Origin: Pontibacter ruber
GTDB lineage: Bacteria > Bacteroidota > Bacteroidia > Cytophagales > Hymenobacteraceae
Direction: 5' to 3'
Assembly (NCBI RefSeq): GCF_023630205.1
Contig: NZ_JALPRR010000003.1
Coordinates: 868,001-932,000 of the forward strand
Length of the DNA stretch: 64,000 nucleotides
Position numbers and translations under genes: made by a program. Of this stretch, positions 15,897-23,953 are shown piece by piece (the stretch's first letter is position 1; each line of letters opens with the position of its first letter). The notes under the pieces are model-generated. The model saw only the letters and a list, made by a program, of their open reading frames with translations, did not search any database and was not told the DNA's origin.

Positions 15897-17162
15897 ATGA
15901 AGCTAACTTTTACGTTTCTTTTATCCCTTACCTGTGCGCTGGCTTTTGCACAAAAGAATTATGTACAGGGGCATTATATCACCCACCAAGGCGATACAGT
16001 ACAGGTACACATCAATGATCAGAACTGGGACCGGAACCCGCAGTTTATTGAAGTAAAACGCGAGGCTCACAGCTCAGATGTTCAGAAGTTAAAAGTCACC
16101 GACATCAAGGGTTTTTCGCTTTCTTCAGGAGATAAGTATGAATCTTACATAGTTGATGTAGACAGATCGCCTAATAAGCTACATCAGTTAGAATCAATCA
16201 CCCAACCTGTAGTTGAACGCGATACCGTTTTTTTACGGGCTCTTGTTCTAGGAAAAGCAAATCTTTATTCTCTGAAAGATGAGCGTGCAAAAGAACATTA
16301 CTACCTGAAAACAGGCGAAGAGGAACCCGTGGAATTGATTTACAGGGTTTCGATGGTTGAGGATGGCAACAGAACAGGCTACACCCAATTACCAATTTAC
16401 AGAGGTATGCTTATTGCAAAGCTTACCGGCTGCCCGGAAGTATCGGGAAAAATAGCACGTGTAGAGTTTAAGGCTAATGCGCTGCAGCGTGTTGTTCAGG
16501 AATACAATGCCTGTGTGATCGGCACAGATGGCAACTATGCTACTGCTGAAGAAAAAGTAAAACTGAATCTGCTGGCAATAGGCGGTGTCTCCTATACTTC
16601 TCTGAAATTTAGTGGCTCCGGTTTCAACAGCCTGTTAGGAGAAGACTTTACAGGAGGTAATTATAATTTGGGCTTTTCGCTGCTTGCTACTTTGCCAAGA
16701 GCGCGCGGAAAATGGGCATTACGAAATGACCTTACCTATCATACTTTAAAGACTGAAGGTTTGTATGAGGAAGGGAGCAATGTGGGGCAGGAAAATTATA
16801 CAAAGGTGGAAACAACCTTCGATATGGGGTATGTTGGTTTAAGTACCTCTGTACGCTATAAGTTGCTGGAAGCAGGTATAAAACCTTACATCCATGTAGG
16901 TATGGCAAATAATTTTATGGTTAAGAATAGCAGTAACCAAAAGAGTTTCAGAAGGTATTATGGTATTGAAAGAACAAAAGAAGAAAGCCCTCTTAATGAT
17001 TTTCGTAAGTACGAGCAGGCTTTATTTGTAGGTGCTGGCATGCAAATAAAGAAAGTAGTTGCTGAGATTAAGTATGAGAGTGGTAATGCATTTTCAATCT
17101 ATAAAAGCCTTGCATCAAGCAGAAATACACTTACGTTCCAGTTAGGCTATGTTCTGAGATAA
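15897..17162 (+). CDS. Exported outer-membrane beta-barrel-like protein
   Basis: This 421-residue protein has signal peptide MKLTFTFLLSLTCALAFA followed by QKNYVQGHYITHQGDTVQV. The N-terminal ~200 residues look like a soluble beta-domain common to Bacteroidota surface proteins (a 'YxxGYIxxxGDTxxG' opening). The C-terminal ~200 residues alternate polar and aromatic residues as in a small barrel (KLNLLAIGGVSYTSLKFSG, then GYVGLSTSVRYKLLEAGIK) and end LTFQLGYVLR, with an aromatic/hydrophobic final strand. Function is unknown; transport, adhesion or sensing are all possible. It converges on the M1 peptidase gene across a shared hairpin. Confidence 0.7.
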   Translation: MKLTFTFLLSLTCALAFAQKNYVQGHYITHQGDTVQVHINDQNWDRNPQFIEVKREAHSSDVQKLKVTDIKGFSLSSGDKYESYIVDVDRSPNKLHQLESITQPVVERDTVFLRALVLGKANLYSLKDERAKEHYYLKTGEEEPVELIYRVSMVEDGNRTGYTQLPIYRGMLIAKLTGCPEVSGKIARVEFKANALQRVVQEYNACVIGTDGNYATAEEKVKLNLLAIGGVSYTSLKFSGSGFNSLLGEDFTGGNYNLGFSLLATLPRARGKWALRNDLTYHTLKTEGLYEEGSNVGQENYTKVETTFDMGYVGLSTSVRYKLLEAGIKPYIHVGMANNFMVKNSSNQKSFRRYYGIERTKEESPLNDFRKYEQALFVGAGMQIKKVVAEIKYESGNAFSIYKSLASSRNTLTFQLGYVLR

Positions 17163-17184
17163 GTAGCTGTAACAAGAACCTATA

Positions 17185-17229
17185 AAAGAGGCGCCTGGCT
17201 GTAATACAGCCAGGCGCCTCTTTTTTTAT
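17185..17229. terminator. Bidirectional terminator between convergent genes
   Basis: GAGGCGCCTGGCTGTA and TACAGCCAGGCGCCTC form a 16-bp stem with a single-base loop. An A-run lies on the left and a T7 run on the right, so it can serve both strands. TATACTTT follows on the right. Confidence 0.88.
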
Positions 17230-17236
17230 ACTTTGA

Positions 17237-19831
17237 TTATTGCTGTTGCAATACCTTCTCCACCCTGAACACACCATCCGCCGCCTGCAGTATCTTGCCT
17301 TTCAATTTGGGGTTATAGTTCGGGTGCTCACTCAGGAAGGTACGTATGGTTGCAGCGGCATTAGGCGTCTGGTAATAGGCAAAGGTGGATTGCAGCCAGT
17401 TGGTCGGGAAGAAGATGTCGCCGGTTAGCTGGATCTCTTCTACCAATTCCAGGCTCTCCCGCAGGTATTTCTCAGAGGTATTAGCCCGCAACGGATGGTG
17501 CAGGTAGCCTAAAGCAGTTGCTACCCAGGCCTCTTTTTCGCGGTTACGCTGGTTTTTGAGCGAGGCAAAGAAGGCATCGCGTTGCTGCACATCACCCGAC
17601 AGAGCGGGCATCAGGAATTGCATGCGCTTTTTGCGATCCGGGTTGTTAATCCGGTTTGTCTGCTCCTGAAGTATAGCAGTAGCCCCCGGATAATCGCGCA
17701 GGGCAAGGGAGGCGGCAAGCGAAGTATAATCGTCTTCGTTCAGCTTCACGCCGGCAGGTGCTTTTTCCTCTTTCCATACGTTGTAGAGCCTGTCCTGTGC
17801 CTCTTTGCTAAGAGCTATACTCTGGTAGGCTTTGAACAGCAGCTTTTTAGAGTTAGGCTGTTTGTTCTGCTCCATGGCCTTCCATAGTTCGTTCTCCAGT
17901 TTGGCTGCCACTTGCTGCCTTTTGGCAGGTGTAAGTAGCCTCCAGTAAATATCCCCCAGCTGTCCTGTGAGTAGCTTAATGTTCAGTTCTTCGGTTTCTC
18001 TGGCAGATTCCTGCGTGGTGAACGTCAGCAAAGTTTCCGGAGTAATATCACGTCCGTTGAGCATGTTCTCGTACAGGTTGATGTAGGCAGAGGCACGCAT
18101 AACCGGGTTCTGCAGTTTGTTAATCCCTGACAGCATTTGCTTATCCAATGGGAAAACGCCGTAGCCCTGACCGGATGAGTTGAACAGTATAAACAACGGC
18201 TTCGTCTTTGCTTCCGCTTCTTTAAGATTTACCTCTTGCGCATCCATTTTCACCGACAGTTCCTCCACACGATCCGGGTACACCAGCGCAACTTCAAACA
18301 GCTGCGGCCACAGGCGGTCAGAGCCATCTTCTCCTTTCTGCGAAATGGTAAGTGAGGTGATTTTATTTCCTTCGGTCTTCAGTTGGTAATCAAATACAGG
18401 ACGTCCGGCCTCGTTTACCCATACCTTGTTCCAGGCCTGCAGGTCGGTTGGGGTGCGTGCGTCCAGAATCTCGATCAGGTCTGGCCAGGAGGCGTTGCCG
18501 TTGGCATACTTTTTCAGGTACTGGCGCAGCCCCTGCTTAAACTGTTCTTCACCCATCAGCCGTTCCAGCTGGCGCATCATAATAGGGGCTTTGTGGTAGA
18601 TGATGTTGCCGTACAGGGTGCCGGCATCTTGCAGGTTCGCCAGGTCCTGGCGGATCGGGTTGGCACCGGCTGTGCGGTCAACGCCATAGGCAGCCGGGAA
18701 ATGATCAACTAAAAACTTAAGATCGTAATTGGAGTTCTGCACTGATACCTGCGTGATCTTGTCGGCCATGAAATTAGCAAACACCTCCTTCATCCAGACA
18801 TCGTTAAACCACTCCATCGTTACCAGGTCGCCGAACCACATGTGGGCGGTTTCGTGGGCGATGAGGCTGGAGCGGGCAATCTTCTGATCCTGTGTGGCAC
18901 CCTCGTCCAGGAACAGGGTAGAGGCTTTGTACTGAATGGTGCCAACGTGCTCCATGCCGCCGTACTGGAAATCAGGTATGGCTACAAAATCGAACTTCTG
19001 GAAAGGGTAGGGGATCTGCGTGTAAGTTTCCATAAACTTCAGCGCATCGGCATGTATCCTGAAGATTGGGTTCATACTTTCCCTGATCTTGGCCGGATCG
19101 GTTTCGCGGTGCAGGAACTCCATTTTTCTGCCGCCTTCTTCTTTTACTACGCGACTAAAATTGCCGGCTGCAAAGGAGAACAGGTAGGTGCTGATGGTAT
19201 CGGAAGGCAGGTAACTGTACGTTTTAGTATTGCCTGCGATTACCAAATCCTGCAGCGTCCCGTTTGCCTGTGCTTTCCAGTCCTGAGGTATGGTTAGCGA
19301 GAGCTTGTAAGAGGCCTTCAGGTCCGGCTGATCGAAGCAGGGGAAAACAGTGCGGGCGCGATCGGGCACCAGCAAAGTATAGAGGTAGTCCTCATTACGG
19401 TTGAGCGACATGTCGCCGGCAATGAATTTTATACTTACCTCGTTTCGCCCTTTTTTCAGGTTTTTGGCAGGTATCACCAGGTGTTCGTTGGTATGAACGA
19501 TGGCTATACTTTTACCATTCACACTGACCGCCTGCAGTTTCTCTGTTTTCTCCTTAAAGTCGATCTGCAGCGGCTGGGCATTATTTTTCAAATCAAAAGA
19601 GATTGTTTCGGAGGCAAGTATAGGAGCGTCTTTGCCGTCCGGAATGGTCAGTTGAATGTCATACCCGATGTTGCGCAGCACTTCTTTCCGGTACTCGGCC
19701 AGCGTATGGGCAACTCCTGTTTCAACCGGTAACACGGTGGTAGCTGTAGGCTTTGGCGCACAGGAGTATAAAAAAGAAAGCGAGAAGGCTAAGGCACTAT
19801 ACTTGAGAGCTGTATGAGCTTTGTTGTTCAT
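17237..19831 (-). CDS. M1 family metallo-aminopeptidase, lipoprotein
   Basis: This 864-residue zinc aminopeptidase removes N-terminal residues from peptides, here probably in the periplasm. I start at ATG 19829-19831, which gives lipobox FLYSC (C24). The longer frame adds 33 residues that bury the signal. Residues ~45-240 form the N-terminal beta domain. The exopeptidase motif is GGMEH (291-295) instead of the textbook GxMEN. Zinc site HETAH (326-330) and glutamate E349 fit HExxHx18E. The C-terminal ~350 residues form the helical ERAP/ARM-like domain. It is a single gene; the terminator is shared with the convergent gene. Confidence 0.9.
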   Translation of the reverse strand: MNNKAHTALKYSALAFSLSFLYSCAPKPTATTVLPVETGVAHTLAEYRKEVLRNIGYDIQLTIPDGKDAPILASETISFDLKNNAQPLQIDFKEKTEKLQAVSVNGKSIAIVHTNEHLVIPAKNLKKGRNEVSIKFIAGDMSLNRNEDYLYTLLVPDRARTVFPCFDQPDLKASYKLSLTIPQDWKAQANGTLQDLVIAGNTKTYSYLPSDTISTYLFSFAAGNFSRVVKEEGGRKMEFLHRETDPAKIRESMNPIFRIHADALKFMETYTQIPYPFQKFDFVAIPDFQYGGMEHVGTIQYKASTLFLDEGATQDQKIARSSLIAHETAHMWFGDLVTMEWFNDVWMKEVFANFMADKITQVSVQNSNYDLKFLVDHFPAAYGVDRTAGANPIRQDLANLQDAGTLYGNIIYHKAPIMMRQLERLMGEEQFKQGLRQYLKKYANGNASWPDLIEILDARTPTDLQAWNKVWVNEAGRPVFDYQLKTEGNKITSLTISQKGEDGSDRLWPQLFEVALVYPDRVEELSVKMDAQEVNLKEAEAKTKPLFILFNSSGQGYGVFPLDKQMLSGINKLQNPVMRASAYINLYENMLNGRDITPETLLTFTTQESARETEELNIKLLTGQLGDIYWRLLTPAKRQQVAAKLENELWKAMEQNKQPNSKKLLFKAYQSIALSKEAQDRLYNVWKEEKAPAGVKLNEDDYTSLAASLALRDYPGATAILQEQTNRINNPDRKKRMQFLMPALSGDVQQRDAFFASLKNQRNREKEAWVATALGYLHHPLRANTSEKYLRESLELVEEIQLTGDIFFPTNWLQSTFAYYQTPNAAATIRTFLSEHPNYNPKLKGKILQAADGVFRVEKVLQQQ

Positions 19832-20275
19832 GGTAAGGATAGGGTGAGTAAGCAAACAGCAGGAAGTTACTAAAAAAACGTTTTCCCGGGTACAGTATGC
19901 TTCGGTTTCTACTTCATAAGCTGTACTCAATAATTTATACTTTATGTAAGCCTACCCGAGAAGTTCTAGGGTTGTGTTCAGGATTGCTATTGCCTTTGCG
20001 GTGTCTTCTGACCAGCGAGTTGTTGGTGAGAACACACAACAACGGCAAAAAATTAAATTATTTGTGCGTAATAAAAGCCCCCGCTTGCCTCCGGTGAGTG
20101 TAAGGTATCCCACGGCCTCTGTCGGCTGAAATTTATACTTTAAACCTCAGCATATTCTTATACTCTTGTATGTAACGTGGCGGGACACAACCTTATGGCC
20201 GAGCGAGGGCGCTACTATTTACCTAAGGCTGATTTGATAGAAGGTTTATACTCCTTTTTGTTCCCTCTGCAAAAT
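19832..20275. other. Intergenic, nothing recognised
   Basis: This is spacer between the M1 peptidase start and the katE terminator. It holds several TATACT words (19937, 20135, 20158, 20247) but no credible gene or RNA. Confidence 0.4.
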
Positions 20276-20304
20276 GCAAGAGCCGCGAATATCACGGCTC
20301 TTGC
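20276..20304 (-). terminator. Stem-loop after katE
   Basis: The perfect 10-bp stem GCAAGAGCCG/CGGCTCTTGC lies 30 bases past the catalase stop. The minus-strand T-run is short, so termination strength is uncertain. Confidence 0.6.
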
Positions 20305-20335
20305 TTCTAACAAACAATCAAATAACAAACAATTT

Positions 20336-22540
20336 CTAGGCTGGTACCATTGTTTTCTCCTCGCGGTCCCAGTGGCGGTGTTTTTTGATGGCATCTATAA
20401 ACTGGCCTGCAAACTCATCTGCATCGGCTTCGCTGCCGGCCGTTACCACGCCTTTGTGCGACATTACCTCGCCAGACGTGTTGCTGGCAAAATTAACCCC
20501 TAGTACAAAAGCACGCTCCAGTAGAGCAATCCCGTTGCCGGAGGTGGCAATAGGTTTGCAGTGTTTAAAGGCTTCACTGATAAAGTGGAGGGCATCGCCT
20601 TCCTGCTTCATAGCCTGTATGCTCTGCTGTCCGTCCGGAATGTATACTGCATCGAACATGATGGAGCCGGTGGTAACGTGGCTTTTGTCAACCTCCATTG
20701 CTTCGCCGGTGCTGGATCTGCGCTTGCCCAGCAATTTTGAAATGATCTTGGCTTGTGCACCTGCAGCTTCCAAGGCTTCTTTTACCTGCATTACTTCGTT
20801 GCTGTCAAAACCGTCTTCTATCAGGATGGCTACTTTGCGTGATTTTGCTGTCTCGATCTTATTCCTTTCCATACTTACAGCAGGAGATTCCTTCACTGAG
20901 GCGCCTTTCTTCATCTGCTTAGAAGCGTCGTTTTCTTCGTAGTTGCCTGTAGATATTACCTCCAGGTCTTTGGGTACTTCTATTCCGATACCTGCAGCCA
21001 CTCTGCGGGCAAATTCCGGATCTACTTTATAGAAGTTGGCCAGCTGGCGCTCGCGTACGGCGATGGTTTCTACTTTACCCAACTCAAAATGAGCGGCCTC
21101 TACCAGGTGTTTTTTCTCAGGCTCGGTCAGGGAGTTCCAGAACAGGGTAGCCTGGCTGTAGTGGTCGCTAAAGCTTTCGCTGCGGGCGCGTATTTTGTGT
21201 CCTTCCACTTTCTCCTGATGGTGCACATACCCGCCCGCACTTTCCGGTGCCATCATCGGGCAGCCATTGCCCAGTGAGTTTGGCCAGTAGTTTACTTTTC
21301 CTTTGCCGATGGTCATTTTCATGAAGCCGGCCCCGTTGTGGTTGTGCACCGGGCACACCGGGCGGTTTATCGGCACTTCGGTAAAGTTGGCGCTGTTGAA
21401 GCGGTTGAGCTGCGTATCGACATACGAGAAGAGGCGGCCCTGCAGCAGCGGATCGTTCGTGACATCAATGCCTGGCACCAGGTTGCCTGGGTGGAAGGCT
21501 ACCTGCTCTGTCTCGGCAAAAAAGTTGTTGGGGTTGCGGTTGAGCACCATGCGCCCAATCGGTTTCAAAGGTACCAGTTCCTCCGGTATCAACTTGGTGG
21601 CATCCAATAGGTCGAAGTCAAATTTGAATTCATCTTCTTCGTCTACCAGCTGCACACTTAATTCAAATTCAGGGTAGTTGCCCATTTCTATCGCTTCCCA
21701 CAGGTCCCGGCGCAGCCAGTCCGGGTCTTTACCGCCCAGCTTCTGTGCCTCGTCCCATACCAGCGAGTGGGCGCCGATGGTAGGCCGCCAGTGGAATTTT
21801 ACAAAACGTGCTTTACCGGCTTCGTTTATGAAACGGAACGTATGCACGCCAAAGCCTTCCATCATCCGGAAGCTGCGCGGAATAGCTCGGTCCGACAGCA
21901 CCCACATAAGCATGTGTGTGGATTCAGGCATCAGCGAAGCAAAGTCCCAGAAGGTGTCGTGAGCGGCCGACGCCTGTGGCATCTCGCTGTCAGGCTCCGG
22001 CTTGATGGAGTGTACCAGGTCCGGGAATTTGATGGCATCCTGAATAAAGAATACGGGTATGTTATTGCCTACCAGGTCGTAGTTGCCTTCTTCGGTATAA
22101 AACTTCACGGCAAAGCCGCGTGCATCGCGCACCGTGTCGGCTGAGCCACGCGAGCCTACCACGGTAGAAAAGCGCACGAACACCGGTGTTTTTATACTTG
22201 GGTTGCTTAGAAATTTTGCTTTGGTAAACTCGGCCATCGACTCGTACGGCTGAAAGTAGCCGTGTGCACCGGAGCCCCTGGCATGTACCACGCGTTCCGG
22301 AATGGACTCGTGGTCGAGGTGCGTCATTTTCTCACGAAAATGAAAATCTTCCAGCAGGGTAGGCCCCCGCGAACCGGCTTTCAGCGAATCGTCGGTGTGG
22401 TTGATGCGCACGCCCTGATCGGTAGTCATGAACTGATCTTTGGGATCTTCCCGGAATTGTTCCAGCTGCTGATTTTTACTGTCTTCGTTTACCTTGAAAT
22501 CTGTTTTGTTTTGGTGGTGTGGCTTCTCTTCTTCGTTCAT
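20336..22540 (-). CDS. katE: Catalase HPII-type (clade 2, large subunit)
   Basis: The protein has 734 residues. It decomposes hydrogen peroxide in the cytoplasm. The size fits large-subunit catalases with a C-terminal class I amidotransferase/DJ-1-like domain. The active-site histidine is in ERVVHARGSGAHGYF, the distal asparagine region is YDLVGNNIPVFFIQDAIKFPD, and the haem-ligand tyrosine is in RLFSYVDTQLNR. The linker after ~residue 510 leads to the flavodoxin-like C-terminal domain (KVAILIEDGFDSNEVMQVKE ... VYIPDGQQSI). It is a single gene on the minus strand. Its role fits the other oxidative-stress genes nearby. Confidence 0.95.
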   Translation of the reverse strand: MNEEEKPHHQNKTDFKVNEDSKNQQLEQFREDPKDQFMTTDQGVRINHTDDSLKAGSRGPTLLEDFHFREKMTHLDHESIPERVVHARGSGAHGYFQPYESMAEFTKAKFLSNPSIKTPVFVRFSTVVGSRGSADTVRDARGFAVKFYTEEGNYDLVGNNIPVFFIQDAIKFPDLVHSIKPEPDSEMPQASAAHDTFWDFASLMPESTHMLMWVLSDRAIPRSFRMMEGFGVHTFRFINEAGKARFVKFHWRPTIGAHSLVWDEAQKLGGKDPDWLRRDLWEAIEMGNYPEFELSVQLVDEEDEFKFDFDLLDATKLIPEELVPLKPIGRMVLNRNPNNFFAETEQVAFHPGNLVPGIDVTNDPLLQGRLFSYVDTQLNRFNSANFTEVPINRPVCPVHNHNGAGFMKMTIGKGKVNYWPNSLGNGCPMMAPESAGGYVHHQEKVEGHKIRARSESFSDHYSQATLFWNSLTEPEKKHLVEAAHFELGKVETIAVRERQLANFYKVDPEFARRVAAGIGIEVPKDLEVISTGNYEENDASKQMKKGASVKESPAVSMERNKIETAKSRKVAILIEDGFDSNEVMQVKEALEAAGAQAKIISKLLGKRRSSTGEAMEVDKSHVTTGSIMFDAVYIPDGQQSIQAMKQEGDALHFISEAFKHCKPIATSGNGIALLERAFVLGVNFASNTSGEVMSHKGVVTAGSEADADEFAGQFIDAIKKHRHWDREEKTMVPA

Positions 22541-22913
22541 AATTTGGTGTTTTGTATGCTGACCTGTGGTGGATGTAAGGGGGTGGTTCAGGGTGTAAGT
22601 GCCTGATTTACCAGCTTGTTCCGATTAAGGGAAGGTACGGCGTCCAAAAAGCCATTGTTCAACTTGTTATGATATTTTAGTATTAAAATAAGATTAAAAT
22701 TGGAGTATATAAAGTGGGATGCCTAAGCAAAAGGAACAGGATAAGCAGTAGTTGCTGTAATTGTAAAGTCGCATGTAAACAGACCACACGCTGTATTATA
22801 GTACAGCTTATTTTACCCTGACTAAAAGTGAGGAAACAGAAGGAAGTTGATTTTTACGATTTAAAGGCCGGTAAAAGGCAGCTTCTATTATTGGCATGGA
22901 ATTGAATTTATTT
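22541..22913. other. Intergenic, nothing recognised
   Basis: This is the upstream region of katE. No gene, RNA or clear operator is seen. Confidence 0.4.
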
Positions 22914-22943
22914 AAGGTGATTTTTTATCAAAAAAAACACCTT
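22914..22943 (-). terminator. AT-rich stem-loop after the 2H phosphoesterase gene
   Basis: AAGGTG-A-TTTTTT and AAAAAAAA-CACCTT pair around a TATC-like loop. It lies 50 bases beyond the stop of the minus-strand gene. Stability is modest. Confidence 0.4.
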
Positions 22944-22993
22944 TCCGGAAGGGCTGCTACTTTATTGGGCATTGACTGAGGTTAACCGCTGAG

Positions 22994-23533
22994 CTACCTT
23001 TTATTGAACAGGAACTCCTCTTCTTTTAAAAAATATTCGCCGCGCTTCTCCAGTATGCACAGGTTATCTATTGTAATCTCCCAGTTAAAATTATAGCTGC
23101 AGAGGAAGGACAACACCGGGCCAAGCAGCTGTGGGGTAGTGTCTCCCAGGGCCAGCGAAATATGCGGCAGCCACATGTTGGGGTTGTAGTAAACGCCCAT
23201 CTCGGTGCTCATTTCGGAAATGTCGCGGTGCAGCCGTACGTGCAGCTGGTTGAGAAGAGTTGTACGGAGCACCGGTATGTAAATTACGGGTGTCTCGCCC
23301 GGGAAAATGCCCAGACCGGTGGTCCGGATCTTGAAAGGCCGCGTTTCCAGGCTAGTTTGCTCCAGGTATTCGACCAATTCTTCTTTGTCGGGTATTTCCG
23401 CCGTAAGAAGCGTCAGGTGCGGGTAGGGCGTCATTTTAACGCCGCTGAGGCCAAACTTTTTCTCCAGAAGCTCAGTCAGTTCAAGTACACATTCCGCGTG
23501 TGGTTTATCTAAAAGAGAAGTAACCGCAATCAT
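22994..23533 (-). CDS. 2'-5' RNA ligase / 2H phosphoesterase family protein
   Basis: This 179-residue cytoplasmic protein has the two HxT/S motifs of the family: PHLTLL (about residues 43-48) and PHISLAL (about 121-127), each set in a beta-strand of the duplicated LigT fold. 2H proteins act as cyclic phosphodiesterases or 2'-5' RNA ligases on tRNA or nucleotides; the substrate cannot be read from sequence. It is a stand-alone gene. Confidence 0.85.
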   Translation of the reverse strand: MIAVTSLLDKPHAECVLELTELLEKKFGLSGVKMTPYPHLTLLTAEIPDKEELVEYLEQTSLETRPFKIRTTGLGIFPGETPVIYIPVLRTTLLNQLHVRLHRDISEMSTEMGVYYNPNMWLPHISLALGDTTPQLLGPVLSFLCSYNFNWEITIDNLCILEKRGEYFLKEEEFLFNKR

Positions 23534-23922
23534 AAAAAGTTTAGATTTTTCAGCTGGTATACCATGCTTTCAGGCAAGCCCGTTTGCACGTGAAGAACTA
23601 AGAAACGGTGCACAGCTGATATTGTTTAACTATTCAGCAGGGCTTTTGTTGCGCCTGCTGTGTTTCTGTCAAATAGAAGCTGCTTTGGTTACTTTCTGGC
23701 CTCAGAACGATTTCAACATGCCTTGTTCATACTTTGTTTTTGCCTGGGGAACCCTTAACAGGAACCTGCAAGTTAAGCACTCAGCGGAGATACACAAGCA
23801 GGCAGATCAATCTTGGTGGTCTGATCCGGAACAGTGCCTTTATAAAGTATAGTATAACAGCGCCACGCCGAAGTTGTGAGAGCTAATGCCTGCAACGGCT
23901 GTATCTTCTTATCTAAAATAAG
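23534..23922. other. Intergenic, nothing recognised
   Basis: A 76-codon plus-strand frame at 23622-23852 has no family, signal or ribosome site and is not accepted. Two overlapping AGTATA words occur at about 23847. Confidence 0.45.
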
Positions 23923-23930
23923 TACCTTTG
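23923..23930 (+). promoter_or_regulatory. Possible -7 box (TACCTTTG) for the ABC-F gene
   Basis: It matches TAnnTTTG 24 bases before the start and would give a short leader. A matching -33 TTG at normal spacing is not found. Confidence 0.35.
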
Positions 23931-23953
23931 TGTTTCAAGAATAACCGGAGCGC

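Noticed and set aside
23622-23852. 76-codon plus-strand frame before the ABC-F gene
   Set aside because: No recognisable features; residues do not form a signal peptide despite hydrophobic stretches.
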